Assembly (NCBI RefSeq): GCF_000746085.1
Contig: NZ_KN050805.1
Coordinates: forward strand, 1 to 64,000
Direction: 5' to 3'
From: Methylocapsa aurea
GTDB taxonomy: Bacteria; Pseudomonadota; Alphaproteobacteria; Rhizobiales; Beijerinckiaceae
Length of the DNA: 64,000 nt
Made by a program: the position numbers and the translations under genes. Shown piece by piece: positions 1 to 8,946 of this stretch. Position 1 is the stretch's first letter. Every line of letters begins with the position of its first letter. The notes under the pieces are model-generated. The model saw only the letters and a program-made list of their open reading frames with translations. It searched no databases and was not told the DNA's origin.

Positions 1-354
1 ATGCGTGACGCCCATGCGGGGCTGACCCGCTTCGATGATTTCCGCAAGAGTCTCGGTATCGCGCCGACGATGCTGACGGGGCGGCTTTCGGCCCTGACCG
101 ACGAGGGGCTGCTGGATAAACGCCGCTATTCCGACCGTCCGCCACGTGACGAATATGTGCTGACGGAAGCCGGCCGCGATTTTCTGCCGGTGCTGTTTGC
201 GATCGGCTCGTGGGGACGCAAGCATCGCGGCGGGGGCAAGGTGACCAGGTTCTTCGACGCCGAGACCGGAACGGAGATCGATCCTGTCACCATCGACCGC
301 GCGACCGGCGCTCCGGTCGGAACACGTCCCATTCGCGTCGCCGCGCCCGAATGA
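1..354 (+). CDS. HxlR-type winged-helix regulator, 5' end missing
   Basis: This is the C-terminal part of a MarR/HxlR-like winged-helix transcription factor. The visible start (RDAHAGLTRFDDF) matches the middle of the HxlR fold, where family members normally have about 30 residues before it, including a CPV-type cysteine motif and a W-x-L-x-I-L-R helix. The true start therefore lies before the window and the first ATG is internal. The recognition helix region (LGIAPTMLTGRLSALTDEGLL) and the wing (DEYVLTEAGRDFLPVL) are clear. HxlR proteins often sense reactive or electrophilic compounds; the ligand here is unknown. It ends 305 bases before the ABC importer and may or may not control it. Confidence 0.8.
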   Translation: MRDAHAGLTRFDDFRKSLGIAPTMLTGRLSALTDEGLLDKRRYSDRPPRDEYVLTEAGRDFLPVLFAIGSWGRKHRGGGKVTRFFDAETGTEIDPVTIDRATGAPVGTRPIRVAAPE

Positions 355-659
355 ACGCCTCACGGCAGATGAAGCAGCGCCTGACAACTCCCATTGGAAG
401 CCCGCTTCCAGCGCAAAGTTGGCGGTGGTGGTCCATGACCTGGGATCGAAGACGAAAGCGTCTTTCCCAATACGGACAAATGGCGGCTATTCCGACTTCA
501 ACACTCCGAACCGGTAATTCCGCTTCCGGCCCATGTCTGCCTTGCCACGCCGCAGCGCCAAATGTCCGGAAATGGCGCAATGCAGCCGAATTTGAAAAGT
601 GCCAACCGCCTTTTTCGGGAACATTGGTATGCTTCGCAGGCGCCCAAGCCTGTCAAAGG
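355..659. other. intergenic stretch with no gene seen
   Basis: This stretch separates the HxlR-type regulator from the ABC importer. Open frames that cross it have no plausible start signal and no recognisable protein. I looked for a TPP riboswitch, because NMT1-type importers often carry thiamine precursors, and found no CTGAGA-type core. It presumably holds the importer promoter. Confidence 0.4.
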
Positions 660-1679
660 ATGGCCAACCGAGGACTTACCTTGAAACCTTGCCTTACTCT
701 GCTCTTCGCGGCCCTCGCTCTCGCCGTCACCCCCGCCTTCGCGCTCGACAAGGTGACCTTCGCGACCAACTGGCTCGCCGAAGCCGAGCATGGCGGTTTC
801 TACCAGGCGCTGGCGGATGGCACTTACGCAAAATACGGTCTCGACGTCACGATCCTTCAGGGCGGCCCGCAAACCAACAACAAGCTTTTGCTGGCGGCCG
901 GAAAGATCGACTTCAACCTCGGCGCCAACATGATCCAGGCCTTCGACGCGGTTGCGCAAAATATTCCGATCGTCGCGGTGGCCTCGCTGTTCCAAAAGGA
1001 TCCCTTCATCCTTATGTCCCACCCCGGCGCGGGTCTCGACCGATTTGAGGATCTGCCGAAAGCGACAGCCTTCATCGGCAAGGACGCGCTGGTCTCGGTC
1101 TATCAATGGCTGAAGACGGCCTATGGCTTCAAGGAGGAAAAGGTCAGGCCCTATGCGTTCAACGCCGCGCCCTTCATCGCCGATAAGAACTCGATTCAAC
1201 AGGGCTATGCGACCTCCGAACCCTATGAGGCGGAGCGACAAGGCAAGTTCAAGCCGAACGTCTTCCTCCTCGCCGATTATGGCTATGATTCCTATTCGAC
1301 CACGATCGAGGCGAGGCGCGATCTGATCGAGAAAAACCCCGATCTCGTGCAACGTTTCGTCGACGCCTCGGTGATCGGCTGGTGCAATTATATCTATGGC
1401 GACAACGCCAAGGCGAATGCGCTCATCAAGCGCGACAATCCCGACATTCGCGACGATCTGCTCGCCTATTCGGTTGCCAAGATGAAAGAGTATGGAATCG
1501 TCGATTCGGGCGATTCAACGACGCTCGGCGTTGGGGCAATGACGGATGCGCGGATGCAAAGCTTCTTCGCCAAAATGACCAACGCGGGGCTGTTTGCGCC
1601 GAGCCTCGACTACAAGCGCGCCTATACGCTTCAATTCGTCAACAAGGGCGTCGGGCTTGATTTGCGGCCGCGCCAATGA
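660..1679 (+). CDS. ABC transporter substrate-binding protein, NMT1/THI5-like
   Basis: Periplasmic binding protein of an ABC importer. After a signal peptide (hydrophobic run ending TPAFA) the mature protein starts LDKVTFATNWLAEAEHGGFY, the N-W...H-x-G-F-Y pattern of the NMT1/THI5 family, which binds small heterocycles such as the thiamine precursor HMP, riboflavin, or sulfonates. About 340 residues, normal for the family. Two starts are possible: this ATG, which has AAGG directly against it, and a TTG at 681 with GAGG eight bases upstream, giving a shorter signal peptide. Ligand cannot be read from sequence. The ATPase and permease follow in the same direction, so the three form one importer. 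Confidence 0.85.
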   Translation: MANRGLTLKPCLTLLFAALALAVTPAFALDKVTFATNWLAEAEHGGFYQALADGTYAKYGLDVTILQGGPQTNNKLLLAAGKIDFNLGANMIQAFDAVAQNIPIVAVASLFQKDPFILMSHPGAGLDRFEDLPKATAFIGKDALVSVYQWLKTAYGFKEEKVRPYAFNAAPFIADKNSIQQGYATSEPYEAERQGKFKPNVFLLADYGYDSYSTTIEARRDLIEKNPDLVQRFVDASVIGWCNYIYGDNAKANALIKRDNPDIRDDLLAYSVAKMKEYGIVDSGDSTTLGVGAMTDARMQSFFAKMTNAGLFAPSLDYKRAYTLQFVNKGVGLDLRPRQ

Positions 1680-1713
1680 AGCGGACTGGCAAGAAATTCG
1701 CTCCGCGCCCTTC

Positions 1714-2487
1714 ATGTTGCAAATGATCGCGCCGCGAAGGCTCATCTCGCTGCAAGGGGTCGGCAAGACCTACAAGAATGGCGCGACGGCGCTCGCGGGC
1801 GTCGACCTCGAGGTTCGCGACGGCGAATTCCTGACGCTGCTTGGCCCTTCGGGCTGCGGCAAGAGCACTATTTTGCGCCTTATCGCCGGTCTCGATTCTC
1901 CTTCTACGGGCGTGCTGACGCGCTCCTTCGACGATGTTGGCGCGGCGCTTGGCTTTGTGTTCCAGGAGCCGACGCTGATGCCCTGGGCGAGCGTTTTCGA
2001 CAATGTCTATTTGCCGCTGCGCCTACGCGGACTGAGCCGGCAATCGGCAGGCCCGGCGATCATGGAGGCTCTGGGCTTGGTCGGACTCGCCGCCTCCGCC
2101 AAGGCGTTTCCGCGCGAACTTTCCGGCGGCATGCGGATGCGCGCGTCGATCGCCCGCGCGCTCGTCCTGCGCCCTTTGCTGCTGTTGATGGACGAGCCTT
2201 TCGCGGCGCTCGACGAGATCGCGCGCTTTCGCCTCAACGACGATCTGTTGCGCCTGCAAGGCGCTGCCGGCGCGACGATCGTCTTCGTCACCCATTCGGT
2301 TTACGAAAGCGCCTATCTTTCGACGCGCATCTTGGTCATGGCGGGCGGACCTGGCCGGATCGTCGCGGAAATCGCGAGCGAGGACCGATCTCCGCGCGAC
2401 GAGAATTTCCGGTCGAGCCCCGCCTATGCGCGGATCTGCGCAAAAGCCTCGCAGGCTTTGCAAGACGCAATGCAGGGGGACTATTGA
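1714..2487 (+). CDS. ABC transporter ATP-binding protein (SsuB/TauB/ThiZ-like)
   Basis: Cytoplasmic ATPase that powers the importer. Walker A (GPSGCGKST), Q-loop (FQEPTLMPW), the signature (LSGGM) and Walker B with catalytic Glu (LLLMDEPFAALD), then the H-loop (VTHS), are all present and in order. Length of about 257 residues is typical of nitrate/sulfonate/taurine-type ATPases. The start is taken at the ATG giving MLQMIAPRRLISL; a second ATG nine bases on is equally good. It overlaps the permease start by one base (TGATG), a sign of translational coupling. Confidence 0.9.
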   Translation: MLQMIAPRRLISLQGVGKTYKNGATALAGVDLEVRDGEFLTLLGPSGCGKSTILRLIAGLDSPSTGVLTRSFDDVGAALGFVFQEPTLMPWASVFDNVYLPLRLRGLSRQSAGPAIMEALGLVGLAASAKAFPRELSGGMRMRASIARALVLRPLLLLMDEPFAALDEIARFRLNDDLLRLQGAAGATIVFVTHSVYESAYLSTRILVMAGGPGRIVAEIASEDRSPRDENFRSSPAYARICAKASQALQDAMQGDY

Positions 2488-3275
2488 TGCGTCCGATGCG
2501 ATGGGTCCAAGAATACGGGCCTCCTGGTTTGGTCTTCGCCGCTTTGCTTGCGGGCTGGGAGGTTTTCGTCCGCCTTGCGGACCTGCCGCCCTATATCCTA
2601 CCCTCGCCGGCTCTTGTGCTGGAGACGCTTGTGACCGATCGGGCGACGCTGTTTCCAGCGCTCCTGACGACCTTGAAGATCACGCTCGGCGCCCTTGCCG
2701 CGGCGGTCCTTGGCGGCGGCGGTCTCGCCATTCTTTTTTCGCAATGGAAATGGATCGAACGCTCGTTCCTGCCGGTCGCGATCGTCCTGCAAGTCACCCC
2801 GATCGTCGCCATTGCGCCCTTGCTCCTGATCTATCTTGAACCCTCAAGCGCAGTGCTCGTCTGCGCCTTTCTTGTCGCCTTTTTCCCAATTCTATCGAAT
2901 ACCGCGCTTGGATTGGCCTCCACCGACCGAAATCTGGTCGATCTTTTCCAGCTGTATCGCGCCTCCCGCTGGCGGACGCTCCTGCTTTTGCGCTTGCCGG
3001 CCGCCCTGCCCTATTTTCTGGGCGGGCTGCGCATCGGCGGCGGCCTGGCGCTGATCGGCGCGATTGTCGCCGAACTCGCCGCCGGAGCGGCGGGACAAGG
3101 CGCGGGGCTCGCTTTCCGGATTCTCGAGGCCGGCTACAGGCTGAATATTCCACGGATGTTCGCGGCGCTGACCTTGCTCTCGCTGACCGGAATTGCGATT
3201 TTCGCTGTGCTTTCCGTTTTATCGGCCTATCTGCTCGGCCGCTGGCACGAGAGCGCCATGAGCGCCGAGCGATGA
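2487..3275 (+). CDS. ABC transporter permease (SsuC/TauC-like)
   Basis: Inner-membrane channel subunit of the NMT1-type importer. About six hydrophobic helices fit the BPD_transp_1 fold. The cytoplasmic EAA loop that docks on the ATPase lies in the region ELAAGAAGQGAGLAF followed by the L-x-x-P-R-M-F segment. The ATG overlaps the TGA of the ATPase gene and has GGGGGA upstream, which decides this start over the TTG three bases before it. The length of about 262 residues is normal. Confidence 0.9.
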   Translation: MRPMRWVQEYGPPGLVFAALLAGWEVFVRLADLPPYILPSPALVLETLVTDRATLFPALLTTLKITLGALAAAVLGGGGLAILFSQWKWIERSFLPVAIVLQVTPIVAIAPLLLIYLEPSSAVLVCAFLVAFFPILSNTALGLASTDRNLVDLFQLYRASRWRTLLLLRLPAALPYFLGGLRIGGGLALIGAIVAELAAGAAGQGAGLAFRILEAGYRLNIPRMFAALTLLSLTGIAIFAVLSVLSAYLLGRWHESAMSAER

Positions 3276-3316
3276 TGTTTCCGGCGGCAATCTGGAAGTT
3301 ATGGGAGGACTGCGAT

Positions 3317-3370
3317 ATGAAGCGCGGCGACGCTCTCGAACGGTTCGAGATCGCCTTCCCCTCTGCTTGA
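3317..3370 (+). CDS. possible 17-residue peptide
   Basis: A short frame (MKRGDALERFEIAFPSA) has a strong ribosome site, GGAGG eight bases before its ATG, and stops ten bases before the adenosine kinase start. It could be a small translated ORF that couples to the kinase or simply a chance match between genes. No family is recognised. Confidence 0.22.
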   Translation: MKRGDALERFEIAFPSA

Positions 3371-3380
3371 GAGACTCTTC

Positions 3381-4382
3381 ATGCCCCCCTGCCTCTACGA
3401 TGTGCTTGGCCTCGGAAATGCGATCGTCGACGTCATCAGCCGCGCCGACGACGATTTTCTCGCCGCTCAAGGATTGAACAAGGGCGCGATGATGTTGATC
3501 GACGAAGCCCGCGCCGAGGAGCTCTACAAGGCGATGGGCCCGGCCGCCATCGTGTCGGGAGGCTCGGCCGCCAATACGATCATCGGCGCGGCGAGCCTTG
3601 GCTGCAGCGCCGCCTTCATCGGCAAGGTCAAGGCCGACGAACTCGGCGCGGTTTTCGCGCATGACATCCGCGCCGCCAAAGTCAAATTCTCGACCGCTTT
3701 CTCCCCGGACGGAGCGGCGAGCGCGCGGTGCCTCGTCATCGTCACGCCCGATGGCCAGCGCACCATGAACACCTTCCTCGGCGCTTGCCAGAGCCTGACC
3801 GAGGCGGATGTCGATGAAGACATCGTGAAACATTCCGGGATTGTCTATCTCGAAGGCTATCTTTGGGATCCGCCCGCCGCAAAGGCGGCTTTCGTGAAAG
3901 CCTCGAAAATCGCCCGCGCCGCCGGCCGCAAAGTCGCCCTCTCCCTGTCCGACTCCTTTTGCGTCGACCGCTACCGCGACGAATTCATCGGGCTCATTCG
4001 ATCGGGAGCGGTGAATATTCTTTTCGCCAATGAGAGCGAATTGCATTCGCTCTATCAAACCGCCGATTTCGATACGGCGGTGGCGCAGCTTCGCGGCGAA
4101 AATATTCTCAGCGCCATCACCCGCTCCGAGCAGGGCTCGATCGTCGTCACGCGCGATGAAGTCCTCGCCACGCCAGCCTTCCCGGTCGATGAGGTCGTCG
4201 ATACGACAGGCGCCGGCGATCTCTTTGCAGCCGGATTCCTAGCCGGCCTCAGCAAGGGCAAGGATCTGGGGACTTGCGCAAGGCTCGGCTCGCTCGCGGC
4301 GGCGGAGATCATCCAGCATATTGGCGCGCGGCCGCAGACTGATCTGGCGCAACTCGCGGGACAAAACGGACTGAAGCTGTAA
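3381..4382 (+). CDS. adenosine kinase (PfkB family)
   Basis: PfkB-type kinase expected to phosphorylate adenosine to AMP in purine salvage. N-terminal motif GLGNAIVDVISRADDDF and the SGGSAANTI glycine motif bind the nucleoside; near the C-terminus DTTGAGDLFAAGF is the anion hole with the catalytic Asp. The 333-residue length and the start MPPCLYDVLGLGNAIVDV match the alphaproteobacterial adenosine kinase group, though another PfkB sugar kinase role cannot be excluded. It is convergent with hemA, with a hairpin between the two. Confidence 0.85.
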   Translation: MPPCLYDVLGLGNAIVDVISRADDDFLAAQGLNKGAMMLIDEARAEELYKAMGPAAIVSGGSAANTIIGAASLGCSAAFIGKVKADELGAVFAHDIRAAKVKFSTAFSPDGAASARCLVIVTPDGQRTMNTFLGACQSLTEADVDEDIVKHSGIVYLEGYLWDPPAAKAAFVKASKIARAAGRKVALSLSDSFCVDRYRDEFIGLIRSGAVNILFANESELHSLYQTADFDTAVAQLRGENILSAITRSEQGSIVVTRDEVLATPAFPVDEVVDTTGAGDLFAAGFLAGLSKGKDLGTCARLGSLAAAEIIQHIGARPQTDLAQLAGQNGLKL

Positions 4383-4400
4383 CCCAGGGATTTTCTCGCG

Positions 4401-4424
4401 GCGGGCGGCGCCAGCGTCGCCCGC
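4401..4424. terminator. hairpin between convergent adenosine kinase and hemA
   Basis: Seven-base arms GCGGGCG and CGCCCGC enclose ten bases. There is no clear T-run on either side, so it may act as a rho-assisted or weak bidirectional terminator. Confidence 0.4.
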
Positions 4425-4437
4425 GACATCCTGCGGC

Positions 4438-5736
4438 CTATTCCGCCGCGCGCTTGAATTCCGGAAAGGTGCAGCGTCCGTCGACGCTTTCGCGCTTGAA
4501 TTCGACGACTTTCGGCTGTTCGACGAAGGGCAGCTTCAAACTCTTCCAAACGTCGACCAGCGCCTCGACCAGATGCACGATATGCGCATCCGTATGCAAG
4601 GGGCCTGGCGTGATGCGCAATCTTTCGCTGCCCTTTTCGACCGTCGGATAATTGATCGGCTGAATATAGATGGAGTGGCGGTCGAGCAGCATGTCGGTCG
4701 CGCTCTTGCAAAGCTCGGCGTCGCCGACGAGGACCGGCACGATGTGGGACGGATTCGCCATGACCGGCAGGCCCGCCGCGCTCAACGCATGTTTGGTCAG
4801 CATTGCCTGGCGCTGATGCTGCGCGCGAAGCTCCGCGCCCTGGCGCTCCTTCAACAGGCGCACGGCGGTTTGCGCCGCCGATGCGATGGCGGGAGGCAAG
4901 GCCGTCGTGAATATGAAGGAAGGCGCATAGGAGCGCACCGCGTCGATGATCGCCTCATTCGCGGCAATGTAGCCGCCCAGCGTTCCGAAGCCCTTGGCGA
5001 GCGTCCCCTCGATGACGTCGATTCTATGCATGACGCCGTCGCGCTCGGCGATGCCGCCGCCGCGCGGGCCGTAGAGTCCGACCGCATGGACCTCGTCCAT
5101 GTAGGTCATCGCATTGTAGCGGCGGGCGAGATCGGCGATTTGCCCGATTGGGGCGATGTCGCCATTCATCGAATAAAGGCTTTCGAAGGCGATCAGCTTG
5201 GCCCGTTCCGGCCCCGCCTCGGCCAGCAATTCCTCGAGATGCGCGAGATCGTTATGGCGGAAGATGCGGCGCTGCGCCTTGGACCGGCGGATGCCTTCAA
5301 TCATCGAATTATGGTTCAACTGATCGGAGAGAATGAGGCAATCGGGCAGCAGATCGCCAATAGTGGAAATCGTCGCAAGATTGGAAATCCAGCCGGAGGT
5401 GAAGACGAGAGCCGCCTCCTTGCCATGCAAATCGGCCAATTCGGCTTCAAGCTCGACGAGCGGATGATTGGTGCCTGAAATATTGCGCGTGCCGCCAGAA
5501 CCGACCCCATGCCGCGCGGCGGCGTTCTTCATGGCGGAGATCACTTCGGGATGCCGGCCCATGCAGAGATAATCGTTGGAGCACCAGATCACGACGTCCT
5601 CGACGCTGGCCCGGTCGCGCCGCCACCGCGCCTTGGGAAAGGCGTCGGCGTCACGCTCGAGATCGGCGAAGACCCGGTACCGGCGCTCATCCTTCAATCG
5701 CGAAATTGCGTCGTCGAAAATCCGCCGATACACCAT
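4438..5736 (-). CDS. hemA: 5-aminolevulinate synthase
   Basis: PLP enzyme that condenses glycine with succinyl-CoA to form 5-aminolevulinate, the first step of haem and, where present, bacteriochlorophyll synthesis by the Shemin pathway, found in alphaproteobacteria. Visible motifs: [33 protein letters not shown] and the PLP lysine in [12 protein letters not shown]. With the ATG chosen here that lysine is residue 248, the number of the PLP lysine I recall for Rhodobacter capsulatus, and GGAG lies nine bases upstream; an ATG 63 bases earlier has only a weak ribosome site. At 432 residues it is slightly longer than the usual 400-410. Monocistronic. Confidence 0.96.
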   Translation of the reverse strand: MVYRRIFDDAISRLKDERRYRVFADLERDADAFPKARWRRDRASVEDVVIWCSNDYLCMGRHPEVISAMKNAAARHGVGSGGTRNISGTNHPLVELEAELADLHGKEAALVFTSGWISNLATISTIGDLLPDCLILSDQLNHNSMIEGIRRSKAQRRIFRHNDLAHLEELLAEAGPERAKLIAFESLYSMNGDIAPIGQIADLARRYNAMTYMDEVHAVGLYGPRGGGIAERDGVMHRIDVIEGTLAKGFGTLGGYIAANEAIIDAVRSYAPSFIFTTALPPAIASAAQTAVRLLKERQGAELRAQHQRQAMLTKHALSAAGLPVMANPSHIVPVLVGDAELCKSATDMLLDRHSIYIQPINYPTVEKGSERLRITPGPLHTDAHIVHLVEALVDVWKSLKLPFVEQPKVVEFKRESVDGRCTFPEFKRAAE

Positions 5737-6010
5737 GTTCAACGTTCTCCAAGGATCCGATCGCTGGGGCGGGATAGGCAACTGAAAGACGTCGCCCATG
5801 GACTCGAGTATCGAAATAGCCCGTTTATACTCTTTTTACGCGTTCTAAAAGGGCTGTTTGGGCAGCGAATGGTCACACCTCTAAAAAATGAGCGGCCTTC
5901 GTGGCAATTGCTTGGGATTCATGCGAGGGATTTGCCGCCCCACGGCCGCTCAAGGAGCCAGCGAGCTTTGCCTTGGCCGTTAGATTTCGCCCATCCGCGA
6001 TCGGTAAACC

Positions 6011-7021
6011 ATGCGCATTCTCGTCACCGGCGCGGCCGGATTCATCGGTTTTCATACAGCCCGGCGTCTCCTCGAAGACGGCCATGAGGTCGTCGGGATC
6101 GATGGCTTCACGCCCTATTACGACCCCGCGCTCAAACTCCGGCGCCACGAAATTCTGCAACAAAACCCCGCCTACTGCGGGCATGAGGCCATGCTCGAGG
6201 ATTTTGCGGCGTTCAAGGCCATTTATGGCGAGGGGTTCGATGCAGTTTATCATTTCGCCGCGCAAGCCGGCGTTCGCTATAGTCTGGACAATCCGCGCGC
6301 CTACGTCGAGGCCAATCTCGTCGGAACCTTCAATCTTCTGGAACTACTGCGCCATGCGCCGCCACGCCATGCGCTTCTGGCCTCGACATCCTCCGTCTAC
6401 GGCGCAAACGCCTCGATCCCGTTTCGCGAGACCGACCGCGCCGATCATCCCTTGACGCTCTACGCCGCCACGAAAAAGGCGAATGAGGAAATGGCCCATT
6501 CCTATAGCCATCTCTTCAATATACCGACCACGATGCTGCGATTCTTCACGGTTTACGGCCCTTGGGGACGGCCGGATATGGCGCTGTTCAAATTCGCGGC
6601 GGCACTGTTCGAGGGCCGTCCGATCGACATCTACAATCACGGAAACATGCGGCGGGATTTCACCTTCGTCGGCGATCTCGTCGAGGCCATGGTCCGCCTG
6701 CTCGGCCAGGCGCCGCTCGCGCCAGACGCGCGCCCGGCCCCGGCTCCGGCGCTGGACAGCTTGTCTCCGGTGGCGCCCTGGCGCGTCGTCAATATCGGCG
6801 CGCGGACGCCGGTCGCGCTGATGGATTTCGTCGCCGCGATCGAGGCCGCGACAGGATTGCGGGCGTCATGCAATTTCATGGACATGCAGCAAGGCGATGT
6901 GCCAATCACCTTCGCCAATACCGAATTGCTTTTTCTGCTGACGGGCTTCACCCCGAAGACGCCCTTGCAGGAGGGCGTTTCCGCCTTTGTCGCCTGGTAC
7001 CGCGCCTATCACGGCGTTTGA
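6011..7021 (+). CDS. UDP-glucuronate 4-epimerase-like NAD-dependent epimerase
   Basis: Short-chain dehydrogenase/reductase that interconverts nucleotide sugars, most like UDP-glucuronate/UDP-galacturonate epimerases. NAD-binding GAAGFIG at residues 7-13 and the catalytic YxxxK as Y151 and K155 (YAATKKANE), with STSSVYG supplying the Ser/Thr. The N-terminal stretch GIDGFTPYYDPALKLRR and the HFAAQAGVRYSL motif are typical of the UDP-GlcA epimerase subgroup. The product would feed capsule, LPS or exopolysaccharide synthesis; a polyprenyl glycosylphosphotransferase lies elsewhere in the window, not adjacent. Followed by a strong terminator. Confidence 0.9.
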   Translation: MRILVTGAAGFIGFHTARRLLEDGHEVVGIDGFTPYYDPALKLRRHEILQQNPAYCGHEAMLEDFAAFKAIYGEGFDAVYHFAAQAGVRYSLDNPRAYVEANLVGTFNLLELLRHAPPRHALLASTSSVYGANASIPFRETDRADHPLTLYAATKKANEEMAHSYSHLFNIPTTMLRFFTVYGPWGRPDMALFKFAAALFEGRPIDIYNHGNMRRDFTFVGDLVEAMVRLLGQAPLAPDARPAPAPALDSLSPVAPWRVVNIGARTPVALMDFVAAIEAATGLRASCNFMDMQQGDVPITFANTELLFLLTGFTPKTPLQEGVSAFVAWYRAYHGV

Positions 7022-7037
7022 ATTCGGGAGGAAAGCT

Positions 7038-7069
7038 AAAAACGGCCGAGCATCGCCCCGGCCGTTTTT
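7038..7069 (+). terminator. intrinsic terminator after the epimerase
   Basis: Ten-base arms AAAAACGGCC and GGCCGTTTTT around a 12-base loop, with T-rich and A-rich flanks, so it could work in both directions. Confidence 0.85.
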
Positions 7070-7099
7070 CCTCAAGCATCGGTTGCGACCGATATTTCA

Positions 7100-7133
7100 G
7101 AGCATGAGCGCTCAAGGCGCATTGATCATGCTC
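7100..7133. repeat. degenerate mosaic intergenic repeat
   Basis: GAGCATGA and TCATGCTC form the ends of a short inverted repeat. The ends resemble those of the GAGCATG-type repeats seen at about 15.7, 33.4, 35.7, 38.4, 45.2 and 48.4 kb. Confidence 0.5.
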
Positions 7134-7170
7134 CCAATCTTATCGATCCAGCGCCACTTCGCCGCCGGTT

Positions 7171-7866
7171 TTAGGGCGTGACAGTTCCCCGCGCGCGGCC
7201 GCCTGAGACTTTGCAAGAGCAGCCGTTGCCAACCCATGACGCGCTAATGAGTTGGCATGTCCTCACCGGCGTTGAGCAAAATCCTCCCACGCCGCCGGTC
7301 GCCACGCTGCGGCCTGTCACCAGAGGCGCGGTCGCTGCGGCGGCTACGGCCAAAGGCGCGGTCGCGGCCGCCGCCAATCCGTACCCGTAAGGATAGCCGT
7401 AGCCATAGGGATAGCCATAGGCGTAATCATAAGGATAATCCCAGCCATAGCCCCAACCTGAGCCCCAGCCCAAGCCGCTGGCCAGGCCGAGGCCCAGCCC
7501 TGCGCCGCCCCAGCCCCATCCGTTATTCCATCTATTCCATCCCCAGCGGTTCCAGCCGCCCCTATGCCAGCCGCCCCGATGCCAGCCGCCGCCATGCCAA
7601 CCCGCGGTGCGGATGCCGGCGCCCTGCCAAGCGCCGCGGTTCCAGCCGCCGCCCTGCCAGCCCACGCCGCCTGCGCGGATGCCGCTGCCATGCCAGCCAC
7701 CGCCGAAGCCGCCGCCCCGGAACCCCCCACCGCCGAAGCCGCCGCCCCCATGGAATCCGCCGCCGCCATGAAAGCCGCCGCCGCCCATTCGCGCCCAAGC
7801 TGGACCGCTGGCCATCAATGCGGCGCCAATTACGGCGGCGCTCGCCACTGCACAAATGCGTCTCAT
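7171..7866 (-). CDS. secreted Gly/Trp/Tyr-rich protein with a C-terminal cysteine motif
   Basis: Function unknown. A clear signal peptide (25 residues, ending ASGPAWA) is followed by GGGGF repeats, then His/Trp/Gly repeats (GGWHRGGW), then Tyr/Pro/Gly repeats (YPYGYG), an Ala-rich linker and a C-terminal segment with four cysteines ending in WVGNGCSC...GGRARGTVTP. That last segment resembles a short tail I associate with many exported alphaproteobacterial proteins; the low-complexity body resembles cell-envelope or adhesive proteins. The ATG was chosen because AAGGAGG lies six bases upstream; an earlier ATG would spoil the signal peptide. Transcribed towards the epimerase terminator. Confidence 0.8.
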   Translation of the reverse strand: MRRICAVASAAVIGAALMASGPAWARMGGGGFHGGGGFHGGGGFGGGGFRGGGFGGGWHGSGIRAGGVGWQGGGWNRGAWQGAGIRTAGWHGGGWHRGGWHRGGWNRWGWNRWNNGWGWGGAGLGLGLASGLGWGSGWGYGWDYPYDYAYGYPYGYGYPYGYGLAAAATAPLAVAAAATAPLVTGRSVATGGVGGFCSTPVRTCQLISASWVGNGCSCKVSGGRARGTVTP

Positions 7867-8127
7867 CGCATCCTCCTTCTCGCCGCCCTTCGCTGGCTCT
7901 TCGCGATCCGCAAACGCCATCGCCGTCGTCATGGCGGAGGGCAATCTTTGAATTTAACGCCGCTGCGAGGGGGATTGTTCCATCACTCTAGATCGGGCTC
8001 GGCGCGCCCGCGGCTCGGGTCTTGTGGGACAAGGTCGGCTCGCCTATCTGCGAAGCGGATGCGTTGAGCGGGGTCATCGCGCCGTCGATCGGGCGCAGTC
8101 CGATCGCGCTCGGAGGCAAGGTGCGAA

Positions 8128-8892
8128 ATGGATGATCGATGCGAGACCACGGCGGGCGACGGCGGATCGCCAGAGCAAGCGCCGCTCGCCCGTAAGATCG
8201 TGATCAAATCGGCGCTGGCGACGATGGGAACGCCCGAGCATTTCACCCGATTCGATCCTATCTCGCCACCGAGCAAACTTGGGGGCCGCGCCGTAATGAT
8301 GGGAGATGACCCGGCGCTCCCCAAATTCTCCGCGGCGCCGACGCTGTTCGAATTCTTCCGGTTGAGGTTTACTCCAGATGCCGTCAACCACATGCTGCAA
8401 AGCGCCCATCTCGCCCTGAAATCCGGGGCCGAGGAGAAAATGGTTCTCGCCTGCCTTTTGCATGACATCGCCCTCGCCGGCCTCATTTCCAGCGATCATG
8501 GCTATTGGGGCGCGCAGCTCATCGAGCCCTATGTCGATGAAGAAATCTCATGGGCAGTGCGCTATCATCAGGCGCTGCGGTTCTTCCCGGACCCCGCCGT
8601 CGGCTACGAATATCCGCAAACCTACATCGATCTTTTCGGCGCGGATTATCGGCCCGAGCCCTACATTCAGGCCGCCTACGATTATGCGCGCGCCCACAAA
8701 TGGTATGGTTCGGCGCGGCTGATTACGCTCAATGATCTTTATTCCTTCGACCCCGACGCTGCCGTCGATCTCGACGCGTTCGCGGACATCGTGGGCCGGC
8801 ATTTCCGCCAGCCGAAAGAAGGCTTAGGGTTCGATAATTCCCCAGTCGCGCATATGTGGCGTTCGATGATCTGGCCGAGGAACTTTCTTTAG
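8128..8892 (+). CDS. HD-domain protein, putative metal-dependent phosphohydrolase
   Basis: A 254-residue cytoplasmic protein. The segment NHMLQSAHLALKSGAEEKMVLACLLHDIALAGL carries the H...HD signature of the HD superfamily, with a later histidine in VRYHQALRFFP. The substrate is unknown. GGAGG lies about eleven bases before the ATG. No operon partner: the next gene runs in the opposite direction. Confidence 0.7.
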   Translation: MDDRCETTAGDGGSPEQAPLARKIVIKSALATMGTPEHFTRFDPISPPSKLGGRAVMMGDDPALPKFSAAPTLFEFFRLRFTPDAVNHMLQSAHLALKSGAEEKMVLACLLHDIALAGLISSDHGYWGAQLIEPYVDEEISWAVRYHQALRFFPDPAVGYEYPQTYIDLFGADYRPEPYIQAAYDYARAHKWYGSARLITLNDLYSFDPDAAVDLDAFADIVGRHFRQPKEGLGFDNSPVAHMWRSMIWPRNFL

Positions 8893-8946
8893 AGCCTATT
8901 GTCGGCCCGTGACCTAAGAACTAAGAAGCTTTCTCGATTTCTTTGC

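Noticed and set aside
355-680. TPP riboswitch before the NMT1-type binding protein
   Set aside because: No conserved core motif was found.
7344-7800. Tandem repeats as a CRISPR array
   Set aside because: The repeats are short, in frame and unspaced; they encode Gly/Trp/Tyr repeats in a protein.
7257-7991. Arg/Ser-rich frame opposite the Gly-rich gene
   Set aside because: A mirror of Gly and Ala codons; no signal peptide or ribosome site.
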